A stretch of DNA of 64,000 nucleotides from Flavobacterium denitrificans DSM 15936 (GTDB taxonomy: Bacteria > Bacteroidota > Bacteroidia > Flavobacteriales > Flavobacteriaceae). The stretch covers positions 358,475-422,474 of the forward strand of contig NZ_KE384377.1 of NCBI RefSeq assembly GCF_000425445.1. Direction: 5' to 3'. The notes under the pieces are model-generated. The model had not been told where the DNA came from. It worked only from the letters and a program-made list of their open reading frames with translations, and did not search any database. Position 1 is the stretch's first letter; each line of letters starts with the position of its first letter. Made by a program: the position numbers and the translations under genes. Shown here one piece after another: positions 25,387-33,452 of the stretch.

Positions 25387-26748
25387 TTAAATTGTCATTG
25401 AAAACAAATTTGTTTCAGGTGATTTTCTTTTTAAATGCAAATCAAACGCCATACAGATGTTGCGAACAAAAGGCCTTCCGGCTTCTGTAATTTTAATTCT
25501 GTTTTCTTCGATTTTAATCAACTCGTCATTTTCAATTTCTTTTAAAGCCAATAAAACTTCTGGCAATTCTTTGAAATATAAATCTTTGTCCCAGGAAGTT
25601 TCAAGTTCGCAGGTTAGGTTTAAAATATGTTTTCTAATAATCAAGTCTTCATTATTTAAAATGTGGCCTTTGACAACAGGGAGTTGATTAGATTTCAAAA
25701 TTTTATAATACTCTTCTAGAGCTTTAGTATTTTGGGCAAAACTATACCAGCTGTCACTTATTGAAGAAACGCCCAAGCCAATCATAAGCTGTGTTTTTGA
25801 TGCACTATAGCCCATGAAATTTCGATGCATTTTTTTATTAATTGCAGATTTGAATAAACTGTCTGAAGGTAATGCAAAATGGTCCATTCCAACTTCATGA
25901 TAACCATTTGCAGCGAGCAGTTTTTTTCCTGTTTCATATAGCATTCTTTTTTCAGAATCTTTTGGCAGGTTTTCTTCGTTAAAGCCACGCTGGCCGTTTC
26001 CTTTTATCCAAGGCACGTGGGCATAGCTGTAAAATGCTAATCGATCAGGTTTCAATGAATTTGTTTTTTCAATTGTATCTACAATATTTTCTAAAGTTTG
26101 GAACGGAAGCCCAAAAATAATATCATGCCCAATTGAGGTGTAGCCTATTTCTTTTGCCCAAAAAGTTACCTTGGCAACATTATGAAATGGCTGAATGCGA
26201 TGGATGGCTTTTTGAACTTTTTCGGCATAATCCTGCACGCCAAAACTTACACGGCGAAAGCCTAGATCATATAATTTTTTAAGTTGTTCGTAAGTAGTAT
26301 TATTTGGATGTCCTTCAAAACTGAATTCATAATTTTCAGCTTTATCTGCTAGCTTAAAAATTCCATTTATAAGATTTTCTAAATTTGAAACCGAAAAAAA
26401 AGTTGGTGTTCCGCCGCCTAAATGAATTTCTTTGATAAGTGGTTTTGCCGGAAGCAATTCACAGTATAGGCTCCATTCTTTTAAAACGGCATTTATATAA
26501 ACATCTTCGACAGAATGATTTTTTGTAATTCGTTTGTTGCAGCCACAAAATGTGCACATGCTTTCGCAAAAAGGCAAATGAATATACAAACTGATTCCGT
26601 TTTCCGTATTGCTTTCTAAAAATGATTTTTGAAAAGATGTTATCCATTTTTCTAAAGTAAAATCGATTTCATTCCAATACGGAACGGTTGGATAACTTGT
26701 ATATCTTGGACCTGGGACGTTGTATTTCTGAGTCAGTGAAATTTTCAT
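25387..26748 (-). CDS. hemN: Oxygen-independent coproporphyrinogen III oxidase
   Basis: Radical SAM enzyme that converts coproporphyrinogen III to protoporphyrinogen IX without oxygen, for heme synthesis in microaerobic or anaerobic conditions. The 453-aa protein has the HemN N-terminus RYTSYPTVPYW (residues 15-25), the cluster motif C61-x3-C65-x2-C68 with a further C70, and the SAM-contact GGGTPTF. Length and the full HemN C-terminus separate it from the related HemW. It converges on the SafE-like gene (7 nt apart) and its promoter carries an FNR-type box, matching co-regulation with cbb3 oxidase. Confidence 0.95.
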   Translation of the reverse strand: MKISLTQKYNVPGPRYTSYPTVPYWNEIDFTLEKWITSFQKSFLESNTENGISLYIHLPFCESMCTFCGCNKRITKNHSVEDVYINAVLKEWSLYCELLPAKPLIKEIHLGGGTPTFFSVSNLENLINGIFKLADKAENYEFSFEGHPNNTTYEQLKKLYDLGFRRVSFGVQDYAEKVQKAIHRIQPFHNVAKVTFWAKEIGYTSIGHDIIFGLPFQTLENIVDTIEKTNSLKPDRLAFYSYAHVPWIKGNGQRGFNEENLPKDSEKRMLYETGKKLLAANGYHEVGMDHFALPSDSLFKSAINKKMHRNFMGYSASKTQLMIGLGVSSISDSWYSFAQNTKALEEYYKILKSNQLPVVKGHILNNEDLIIRKHILNLTCELETSWDKDLYFKELPEVLLALKEIENDELIKIEENRIKITEAGRPFVRNICMAFDLHLKRKSPETNLFSMTI

Positions 26749-26770
26749 AAATAAAACATTTAGAGATCAT

Positions 26771-26778
26771 CAAAATTA
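26771..26778 (-). promoter_or_regulatory. -7 promoter element TAATTTTG of hemN
   Basis: Minus-strand TAatTTTG, 23 nt before the hemN start, directly downstream of an FNR-type palindrome. Confidence 0.6.
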
Positions 26779-26800
26779 CAATGACAGTTTAAAAATTAAA

Positions 26801-26814
26801 ATGATAAATATCAT
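26801..26814. promoter_or_regulatory. FNR-type operator upstream of hemN
   Basis: ATGAT-AAAT-ATCAT, a 5-bp inverted repeat with 4-nt spacer matching the FNR pattern TTGAT-N4-ATCAA except the outer base. Its centre is 36.5 nt upstream of the last G of the hemN -7 element, the same spacing as at ccoS. Confidence 0.75.
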
Positions 26815-26824
26815 ACTGCATAAA

Positions 26825-26852
26825 AAAAGAGACTCAATAGTTGAGCCTCTTT
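26825..26852 (-). terminator. Terminator after the 158-aa membrane protein gene
   Basis: AAAAGAG-A-CTCAA pairs with TTGAG-C-CTCTTTT around a 3-nt loop (one mismatch), with an A/T tract on the downstream side of the minus strand. Confidence 0.6.
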
Positions 26853-26866
26853 TCTGAATTAAATAA

Positions 26867-27343
26867 CTAACGTGAAATAGAATCTTCGATGATTTTAAGC
26901 CATTTTTTTGCAAAAACATGATCTTGATTTGCACTGATCTGTTTTATTCGATCATCATCAAAATCATAGAAAGGTATAGTGATTTTTTTTAAGGTTTCTT
27001 TTTCTTGGAACTCAAAATCAATTTTTAGAATTGTATCAGAATTTCCATCTCTAGTCAAAACTAATTTGCAAGAAGAAACATTTTTTAAATCTATAAAAGT
27101 TGACTCTTGCTGATTTGGATTGAAATTCATTAAAATGAATTTTCGGTTTTTTTGATCTAATGTAAGTGTTTTGTTGTTTTGAGATTCGGTCAGATCAAAA
27201 TCTTCAGGATGTACTGAATTGAATTTCTTTTTGATATTTAAAATTTTCGATTTGTTTGCAGCGCTCGATCGTGCTGAAAAATAGATTGGAATTGCGACTA
27301 TAATTGCAATCACAACACCAATAATGGTTACACTTGTTTCCAT
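26867..27343 (-). CDS. Hypothetical single-pass membrane protein
   Basis: A 158-aa protein with an N-terminal membrane helix (VTIIGVVIAIIVAIPIYFSA, about 5-24), then a cytoplasmic or periplasmic domain of about 125 residues rich in beta-type sequence and ending RKIEDSISR-like charged residues. Segment SEDFDLTESQNNKTLTLDQKNRKFILMN-like strands (about 48-75) suggest a PH-like or small beta domain, but I recognise no family. It ends in its own terminator. Function unknown. Confidence 0.6.
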   Translation of the reverse strand: METSVTIIGVVIAIIVAIPIYFSARSSAANKSKILNIKKKFNSVHPEDFDLTESQNNKTLTLDQKNRKFILMNFNPNQQESTFIDLKNVSSCKLVLTRDGNSDTILKIDFEFQEKETLKKITIPFYDFDDDRIKQISANQDHVFAKKWLKIIEDSISR

Positions 27344-27455
27344 TTTTGATTTTTTTAATTGATTAAATAATATGAAATTACAAACTGTTTTCAGTAAGAA
27401 AACGGTTTAAGAATGATAAAAGAAGTGTTCTTTCGAATTAATTTCAGGGATTTAT

Positions 27456-27803
27456 TTACCAAAAAAAATGGAAAGCGTAGAGCATCAAAGAGATTTTCTT
27501 GCTTTGAGTCGAAAATTGACGGGTAAAATTGAAAGTTGATTTAACAGCTTCATGTTGCGGTACAATTGATAACAAAGAATCAAACCATTTTATGGCGACT
27601 GGATACTCTGTTTTAATGCTGGCAGCAAACTGATAACTTGCTTGTGGCTGGATAAATGCAGATGAATCTGGAATATCTTTTGTGAAATTGGTGTCTGTTT
27701 TTTCAATTTCGATTTTTTGCATAGGAATTTCGTTTGCTTGAGCAGCAAAAAATCCAATAATCAAAAGTGAAATAAATAATACAGTTCTACGAATCCAATT
27801 CAT
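27456..27803 (-). CDS. Hypothetical small exported protein
   Basis: A 115-aa protein beginning MNWIRRTVLFISLLIIGFFAAQANEIPM, with a basic n-region, a hydrophobic core (about 7-22) and a plausible signal peptidase I site AQA-NE. The mature part is about 90 residues, has no cysteine and ends in a hydrophobic aromatic tail (ISLMLYAFHFFW). No recognisable family. It may be a real small exported protein or a decaying gene; there is no close neighbour that hints at a role. Confidence 0.45.
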   Translation of the reverse strand: MNWIRRTVLFISLLIIGFFAAQANEIPMQKIEIEKTDTNFTKDIPDSSAFIQPQASYQFAASIKTEYPVAIKWFDSLLSIVPQHEAVKSTFNFTRQFSTQSKKISLMLYAFHFFW

Positions 27804-27917
27804 GGTGGCGAATTTAGTTCATAAAACACAATAAAAGAAATTTTGAAGTGCTAATTACTTCTTAAAAATGCTTTTTTTATAGTATCCTCAGCTTATTTGG
27901 CTGAGGATGTAATTATT

Positions 27918-28340
27918 TTATTGTTGCATTTTAAAGTAATAATCGGCAGAATGCTTTCCCCCGCCATAAAATAGAAAGAAAATGCAAAGCAGTAATACTG
28001 TTATTGCAAGAAACAAGCTTTCAGAGTGCATTCGTCCCATGAAATTAATTAAAACAGCACCAAAAAGAATTGGCAGCTGTGCGGCAATTGCCCAGCGAGT
28101 GAGCAGACCAAAAACGATCATTATTCCTCCTATCATATGCGCGGGCGCAATATAATGTAATAGGAACATTCCGCCTCCAAACTGATCGATTGGAGAAATT
28201 AAATCATGCAGATATTGAACGTTAGTTACAAATGAAACTCCTTTCATAAATAAAAAAACACCCAATACGATACGTACTAAATCTACTGGTAAATAAGTGT
28301 GCGAATTAGCCCATTTATTCAAGCTTTTTACATTTTCCAT
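27918..28340 (-). CDS. DoxX family membrane protein
   Basis: A 140-aa protein with four predicted membrane helices (LVRIVLGVFLFMKGVSFV; HMIGGIMIVFGLLTRWAIA; LPILFGAVLINFMG; LFLAITVLLLCIFFLFYGGG). The arrangement and the C-terminal FYGGGKHSADYYF match the DoxX/DoxD-like group, some members of which interact with quinones or redox enzymes. A hairpin without U-tract lies downstream at 27884-27908. Physiological role not known. Confidence 0.75.
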   Translation of the reverse strand: MENVKSLNKWANSHTYLPVDLVRIVLGVFLFMKGVSFVTNVQYLHDLISPIDQFGGGMFLLHYIAPAHMIGGIMIVFGLLTRWAIAAQLPILFGAVLINFMGRMHSESLFLAITVLLLCIFFLFYGGGKHSADYYFKMQQ

Positions 28341-28463
28341 GACATTGCGTGATTAAAAATTGTTTATTAAAATTACAAAAATTTAATCACATATTTAATA
28401 ATAAGTCCTTGAAAATGAGTTTTTTGGTGTTTGTTTGGCTTGTTTTGAGAATTTGGGAATGTT

Positions 28464-30092
28464 TTAAACCTGAATTACGCCCAAATTAAATGGTTTTTGA
28501 ATAGGGGCATGGTTTGCTGCTTCAATTCCCATCGAGATCCATTTGCGGGTATCAAGCGGGTCAATAATAGCATCTGTCCATAATCTTGATGCCGCATAAT
28601 AAGGAGAAACTTGTTCGTCATATTTTGCTTTAATTTTATTGAAAAGTTCCGTTTCTTTAGCTTCATCCACAATTTCTCCTTTTGCTTTAAGTGAAGAAGC
28701 TTCAATTTGTGCCAAAACTTTTGCCGCTTGCGTGCCGCCCATTACAGCAAGTTCTGCGCTTGGCCAGGCGAAAATTAATCTTGGGTCATAAGCTTTTCCA
28801 CACATGGCATAATTTCCAGCGCCATAAGAGTTTCCAACAATTACAGTGAATTTTGGGACTACAGAATTGCTCACTGCATTAACCATTTTTGCGCCGTCTT
28901 TTATGATGCCGCCATGTTCTGATTTTGAACCAACCATAAATCCAGTAACATCTTGTAGAAAGACTAACGGAATTTTCTTTTGATTGCAATTTGCAATAAA
29001 ACGAGTTGCTTTGTCAGCACTATCAGAATAAATTACGCCTCCAAACTGCATTTCGCCTTTTTTGGTTTTCACCACTTTTCGTTGATTGGCAACGATTCCA
29101 ACTGCCCAGCCATTGATTCTGGCATAACCTGTAATCAAAGACTGGCCGTAACCTTCCTTATAAGGTTCAAATTCAGAATTATCGACCAAACGTTTGATGA
29201 TTTCCATCATATCGTACTGTTCTGTGCGAGCTTTTGGCAAAATCCCGTAAATATCATTCGGGTCTAAAGCAGGTTTTTGAGCTTTGATTCGGCTATAGCC
29301 AGCTTTGTCGAAATCACCAATTTTGTCAACAATATTTTTGATTTTATCTAAAGCATCTTTATCGTCTTTCGCTTTATAATCAGTTACTCCGGAGATTTCG
29401 CAATGTGTTGTAGCACCTCCTAAAGTTTCATTATCAATAGTTTCGCCAATCGCGGCTTTTACCAAATAACTTCCCGCAAGGAAAATACTTCCGGTTTTGT
29501 CAACGATTAAAGCTTCGTCACTCATAATTGGCAAATAAGCTCCCCCAGCAACACAACTTCCCATTACAGCAGCAATTTGGGTAATTCCCATACTGCTCAT
29601 TTGGGCATTGTTTCTAAAGATTCGACCAAAATGTTCTTTATCCGGGAAGATTTCATCTTGCATTGGCAGATAAACTCCGGCACTGTCAACAAGATAAATA
29701 ATTGGAAGTCGGTTTTCTATAGCGATTTCTTGTGCGCGAAGGTTTTTCTTTCCTGTAATTGGGAACCAAGCTCCGGCTTTTACTGTTGCGTCATTGGCAA
29801 CAACAATGCATTGTTTGCCTTTTATGTAGCCAATTTTTACTACAACGCCACCTGATGGACATCCGCCATGTTCTTTGTACATTCCTTCGCCAGCGAAACC
29901 GCCAATTTCAATATTTTCTGAATTTTCATCCAATAAATAAGCAATACGTTCACGAGCAGTCATTTTTCCTTCGGAGTGAAGTTTTGCAATTCGTTTTTCG
30001 CCACCGCCTAATTTTACTTTGGCAAATTTTTGTTTTAATTCTGAAAGTAGTAATTTATTGTGATCTTCGTTTTTATTGAAGTTTAAATCCAT
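28464..30092 (-). CDS. Acyl-CoA carboxylase beta subunit (methylcrotonyl-CoA carboxylase type)
   Basis: Carboxyltransferase subunit that moves CO2 from carboxybiotin to an acyl-CoA. The 542-aa length and motifs fit the MccB group: KMTARERIAYLLDENS at about 43-58, GGCPSGGVVVKIG, LVDSAGVYLPMQDE, SSMGITQIAAVMGSCVAGGAYLP for the acyl-CoA oxyanion site, and GNSYGAGNYAMCGKAYDP for the biotin side. Leucine catabolism (3-methylcrotonyl-CoA) is the likely pathway. No biotin carboxylase alpha subunit is adjacent, so it must be encoded elsewhere. A propionyl-CoA substrate cannot be excluded. Confidence 0.85.
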   Translation of the reverse strand: MDLNFNKNEDHNKLLLSELKQKFAKVKLGGGEKRIAKLHSEGKMTARERIAYLLDENSENIEIGGFAGEGMYKEHGGCPSGGVVVKIGYIKGKQCIVVANDATVKAGAWFPITGKKNLRAQEIAIENRLPIIYLVDSAGVYLPMQDEIFPDKEHFGRIFRNNAQMSSMGITQIAAVMGSCVAGGAYLPIMSDEALIVDKTGSIFLAGSYLVKAAIGETIDNETLGGATTHCEISGVTDYKAKDDKDALDKIKNIVDKIGDFDKAGYSRIKAQKPALDPNDIYGILPKARTEQYDMMEIIKRLVDNSEFEPYKEGYGQSLITGYARINGWAVGIVANQRKVVKTKKGEMQFGGVIYSDSADKATRFIANCNQKKIPLVFLQDVTGFMVGSKSEHGGIIKDGAKMVNAVSNSVVPKFTVIVGNSYGAGNYAMCGKAYDPRLIFAWPSAELAVMGGTQAAKVLAQIEASSLKAKGEIVDEAKETELFNKIKAKYDEQVSPYYAASRLWTDAIIDPLDTRKWISMGIEAANHAPIQKPFNLGVIQV

Positions 30093-30207
30093 GAGATATT
30101 GCTTTTTTTACAAAATAGTGTTGGCTAATTTACAAAATCAATTGAAATAAATCGAATCTTTCAGAAATGTGCTATTCTAAATTTGGAATATTTTTTTGAT
30201 AAGGCAT

Positions 30208-30239
30208 AAAAAAAACAGAAGCAAATACTTCTGTTTTTT
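30208..30239 (-). terminator. Terminator after msrB
   Basis: AACAGAAG (30214-30221) pairs with CTTCTGTT (30228-30235) with a 6-nt loop; long A and T tracts on either side give a U-tract on the minus strand. Confidence 0.8.
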
Positions 30240-30260
30240 ATTTATTCGATAATGTGAAGA

Positions 30261-30704
30261 CTATTTTACCTTAGAAAGTGAAACAGCATTTATACAATAA
30301 CGCAAACCGCTAGGGGGTGGCCCGTCAGGGAAAACATGACCTAAATGAGAATCACAAATATTGCAGGCTACTTCAACACGAACCATTCCGTATGATCGAT
30401 CAGCGTGATAAGCAATTGCATTTTCTTTGATTGGCTGTGTAAAGGATGGCCATCCTGTTCCTGATTCAAATTTCTCGCTTGCATCAAAAAGGACTGTTCC
30501 GCAACATTTACATTCGTAAATTCCCGGATCAAATAAACTGCACAACTCTGAGCTGAAAGATCTTTCAGTTCCTTTCAATCGAGTAACTTGAAATTCTTCT
30601 GGATTCAAGATTTGTTTCCATTCTTCTTCCGTTTTTTCCACTCTTTTATCTGGAGCTGGATTTCCTTTATTTGTAAAATGAATTACATCGGCCCATTTTA
30701 TCAT
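30261..30704 (-). CDS. msrB: Peptide-methionine (R)-S-oxide reductase
   Basis: Repairs the R-sulfoxide of methionine in oxidised proteins. The 147-aa protein is a single MsrB domain with the zinc-site pairs C65-x2-C68 (ECKCCGT) and C114-x2-C117 (CNICDSH), the substrate motif GTGWPSF and the catalytic Cys137 in GLRYCINA. No signal peptide, so cytoplasmic. A hexanucleotide repeat array fills the 150 bp between msrB and the upstream gene prfB on the same strand. Confidence 0.95.
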   Translation of the reverse strand: MIKWADVIHFTNKGNPAPDKRVEKTEEEWKQILNPEEFQVTRLKGTERSFSSELCSLFDPGIYECKCCGTVLFDASEKFESGTGWPSFTQPIKENAIAYHADRSYGMVRVEVACNICDSHLGHVFPDGPPPSGLRYCINAVSLSKVK

Positions 30705-30721
30705 AACTAATTTTTTAAGTT

Positions 30722-30857
30722 TTCAGTCGCAGTCTCAGTATTCAGTCGCAGTCGCAGTCGCAGTCCCAGTCTCAGTCTCAGTCTCAGTCTCAGTCTCAGT
30801 CTCAGTCTCAGTCTCAGTTAACTGAAAACTGCGACTGCGACTGCAACTGAAAACTGC
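30722..30857. repeat. CAGTCT hexamer array with inverted flanks
   Basis: Eight perfect tandem copies of CAGTCT at 30767-30814, preceded by degenerate copies (CAGTCG, CAGTCC from 30724) and followed by the inverted sequence ACTGAAAACTGCGACTGCGACTG (30820-30842) that complements the left part. The array runs up to the prfB stop codon at 30858 and could fold into a long hairpin between prfB and msrB. Confidence 0.85.
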
Positions 30858-31956
30858 TTACTCTTCCACTTTCTGCCCCATCATCATTAAATATGCTTTA
30901 AGGAATGGGTCAATATTTCCGTTCATAACACCATCGACGTCGCTGGTTTCATAACCGGTACGAACATCTTTTACTAATTTATAAGGTTGCATTACGTAGT
31001 TACGAATTTGCGAACCCCACTCAATTTTCATTTTTCCGGCTTCAATATCAGCACGTTGTGCTTGTTGTTTCTTTAATTCGATTTCATATAATTGAGAACG
31101 AAGCATCTGCATAGCACGCTGTCTGTTGTCTTGTTGTGAACGCGTTTCAGAACATTGAATCTGAATTCCCGTTGGTTTGTGGACCAATTGAACTTTAGTT
31201 TCAACTTTATTTACGTTCTGACCTCCGGCACCACTTGAACGAGAAGTCGTAATCTCGATATCGGCAGGATTAATGTCGATTTCGATACTATCATCAACTA
31301 ATGGATAAACATAAACCGAGACGAATGAAGTATGACGCTTTGCATTACTATCAAAAGGTGAAATTCGAACCAAGCGGTGAACTCCATTTTCTCCTTTTAG
31401 ATATCCAAAAGAATAATCTCCTTCGAATTCTAAAGTAACGGTTTTGATTCCAGCAACGTCACCTTCCTGAAAGTTAAGTTCTTTGATTTTATAGCCATAA
31501 CTTTCGCCCCACATCATGTACATACGCATTAGCATTCCAGCCCAGTCGCAGCTTTCAGTTCCGCCAGCTCCAGCAGTGATCTGTACAACCGCGCTCAAGC
31601 TGTCACCTTCATCAGAAAGCATGTTTTTGAATTCGATGTTTTCAATGTGAGATTGCGCTGCATTGTATTGCTCGTCTAATTCATCTACAGAAAGTTCGCC
31701 TTCTTTGTAAAAGTCATAAGCCAGCTGCAATTCATCTGTAAGCGATACGGCTTTGTCGTAATCTTCAATCCATTTTTTTTTGTTTCGAAGATTTTTTACA
31801 ATGTTTTCGGCTTCTTTTGGGTTGTTCCAAAAATCAGGTGCAAAAGTTTTTTCCTCTTCGTTTGCAATTTCGATTAGCTTGGCATCAACGTCAAAGATAC
31901 CTCCTCAACGCACCAAGGCGCTCCACAATACCTTTTACTTGTTCGGCTGTTGTCAT
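30858..31956 (-). CDS. prfB: Peptide chain release factor 2, programmed +1 frameshift
   Basis: Recognises UGA and UAA and triggers hydrolysis of the finished peptide. Translation starts at ATG 31956; after 21 codons a UGA (31893-31891) is met in the context AGGAGGTATCTTTGAC, the classic RF2 slip site with an internal Shine-Dalgarno (31900-31905) and CTT at 31894-31896. A +1 shift onto GAC (31892-31890) gives a 365-aa product, the usual RF2 length. The stop-codon tripeptide SPF occurs in [12 protein letters not shown] and the catalytic GGQ lies at 244-246. The event autoregulates RF2 levels. A simple ORF caller would start the gene too late, near 31730. Confidence 0.95.
31890..31905 (-). promoter_or_regulatory. 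Programmed +1 frameshift site of prfB
   Basis: On the minus strand: AGGAGG stimulator, 3-nt gap (TAT with overlap to the slip codon), slippery CTT, in-frame UGA, then C. This is the arrangement known to drive RF2 frameshifting. Confidence 0.95.
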
Positions 31957-31967
31957 AAATTAATAAG

Positions 31968-32203
31968 TAGTTTTATATGTTTTTTTGCAGAGATTACGTC
32001 AATTTGTTTGTGTAATTTCGTTGTACAAAAATAAGATTTAGTTTTCATAATACCGCAATAAATTTCTGCAATAGCAATTGTTTAAAATATAATTGTGCTT
32101 TCGGCATTAATAAAAATAAACTGAAAGAATGATAACCGATTTTTGAATTATTAATGTTAGTTTTATATGTTTTTTACAAATATTACGTTAATTTGGTTGT
32201 ATA
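31968..32203 (+). repeat. Direct repeat pair between prfB and ltaE
   Basis: A segment of about 45 bp starting TAGTTTTATATGTTTTTT at 31968 recurs at 32158 with roughly 80 percent identity (shared pieces include ATTACGT and AATTTG), 190 bp apart and in the same orientation. This 337-bp divergent intergenic region also holds the promoters of both genes; no ORF is evident in it. Confidence 0.6.
32026..32033 (-). promoter_or_regulatory. -7 promoter element TATTTTTG of prfB
   Basis: Minus-strand TAttTTTG with a -33 TTG (plus-strand CAA at 32056-32058) at 22-nt spacing. The leader would be about 65 nt. Confidence 0.5.
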
Positions 32204-32258
32204 GTAATCGAAAGTTAAAATTTATTAAAACTTACGATTATTAAATAGCAGTAATATG

Positions 32259-32266
32259 TAATTTTG
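32259..32266 (+). promoter_or_regulatory. -7 promoter element TAATTTTG of the threonine aldolase gene
   Basis: TAatTTTG 28 nt before the ATG at 32294. Confidence 0.5.
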
Positions 32267-32293
32267 CTGTCCAAAAAAAGATATTAGTTTCAT

Positions 32294-33313
32294 ATGGAAA
32301 TAAATTTAATTAGCGATACCATTACAAAACCAACACATGAGATGCTGCAATACATGTTCAACGCACAAGTTGGCGATGATGTATACAAGCAGGATCCTAC
32401 GGTTATCGAGTTAGAGAATAGAGTAGCCGATTTTTTTGGTATGGAAGCTGGGCTTTTTTTTCCGTCTGGAACTATGGCAAATCAAACAGCCATTAAACTC
32501 CACACGCAACCAGGTGAACAATTGATTGCCGACAAATTTGCACACGTTTTTCATTATGAAGGAGGAGGAGTTTCGTTTAATAGTGGTGTATCATGCTGTT
32601 TGTTAGATGGTGATAGAGGTATGATCAACGCATCTCAGGTTGAAGCCGCAATCAATGATCCAGAGTTTTATCATAGTCCCTTAACGAGTTTGGTATGTGT
32701 AGAAAATACAACCAATAAAGGAGGTGGAGCTTGTTACGAGTTGGAAGATTTGAGAGAAATCAAAAAAGTGTGCGAAGCCCATAATTTGAAATTTCATTTA
32801 GATGGAGCAAGAATTTGGAATGCATTAGTTGCTAAAAGACAAAATCCAAAGGAGTTTGGATTGCTTTTCGATACAATTTCGGTTTGTTTGTCAAAAGGAT
32901 TAGGTGCGCCAATTGGTTCTGTTCTTCTTGGAAGCAAAGCTGATATTCACAGGGCGTTGAGAATCAGGAAGATATTAGGAGGAGGAATGCGTCAAGTTGG
33001 TTATTTAGCGGCGGCAGGATTGTATGCTTTAGCAAATAATATTGAAAGATTAGCAGAAGATCACAGAAGAGCTAAAGAAATTGGAGCTATTTTAAGCACA
33101 AAATCTTGGGTTTCAAGTGTTGAACCTGTTGAAACTAATATTTTGATTTTTTCTTTGGCAGAAGGTTACAGCGATACGCTTTTAATCGAAAAATTAAAAC
33201 AGAAAAATATATTAATAAGTTCCTTAGGCCGAAATAAACTTCGAATAGTAACGCATTTAGATTACAAAGAAGTGATGCATACGTATGTGATGGAAATTTT
33301 CTCGAAAATTTAA
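32294..33313 (+). CDS. ltaE: Low-specificity L-threonine aldolase
   Basis: PLP enzyme that cleaves threonine or allo-threonine to glycine and acetaldehyde. The 339-aa protein shows the family N-terminus NLISDTITKPT, the G-D-D-V-Y motif, FPSGTMANQTA, the aspartate in FHLDGARIWNA, and the PLP lysine K201 in CLSKGLGAPIG. It is monocistronic. Its stop codon is the start of an octamer repeat array that reaches the stop codon of the converging ybaB gene. Confidence 0.9.
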   Translation: MEINLISDTITKPTHEMLQYMFNAQVGDDVYKQDPTVIELENRVADFFGMEAGLFFPSGTMANQTAIKLHTQPGEQLIADKFAHVFHYEGGGVSFNSGVSCCLLDGDRGMINASQVEAAINDPEFYHSPLTSLVCVENTTNKGGGACYELEDLREIKKVCEAHNLKFHLDGARIWNALVAKRQNPKEFGLLFDTISVCLSKGLGAPIGSVLLGSKADIHRALRIRKILGGGMRQVGYLAAAGLYALANNIERLAEDHRRAKEIGAILSTKSWVSSVEPVETNILIFSLAEGYSDTLLIEKLKQKNILISSLGRNKLRIVTHLDYKEVMHTYVMEIFSKI

Positions 33314-33452
33314 GATGCTAAGGTTCTAAGTTGCTAAGATTCTAAGGTTTTTCTTTTGCTTTTAAAAAAAAACGTACAATTTGTACGTCTTTTTTTAATC
33401 GCTGTTTTTATAAATCTTAGCAACTTAGAACCTTAGTCTCTTAGAATCTTAT
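33311..33452. repeat. Octamer (AAGNNNCT) inverted repeat array between ltaE and ybaB
   Basis: Left arm: five 8-bp units AAGATGCT, AAGGTTCT, AAGTTGCT, AAGATTCT, AAGGTTTT from 33312. Right arm: complementary units AATCTTAG, CAACTTAG, AACCTTAG, TCTCTTAG, AATCTTAT to 33452. A 24-bp stretch pairs perfectly (33318-33341 with 33413-33436). The left arm overlaps the ltaE stop codon and the right arm contains the ybaB stop codon. Confidence 0.85.
33363..33395. terminator. Bidirectional terminator inside the octamer array
   Basis: ACGTACAA (33372-33379) pairs with TTGTACGT (33381-33388), flanked by long A and T tracts, in the centre of the ltaE-ybaB array. Confidence 0.75.

Noticed and set aside
27884..27908. 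Hairpin ATCCTCAGC/GCTGAGGAT after the DoxX gene
   Set aside because: A clear stem, but no U-tract follows on the DoxX transcript strand, so I do not call it a terminator.
30722..30857. CRISPR array considered for the CAGTCT repeats and the other short arrays
   Set aside because: Units are 6-8 bp with no unique spacers and no cas genes are present in the window.
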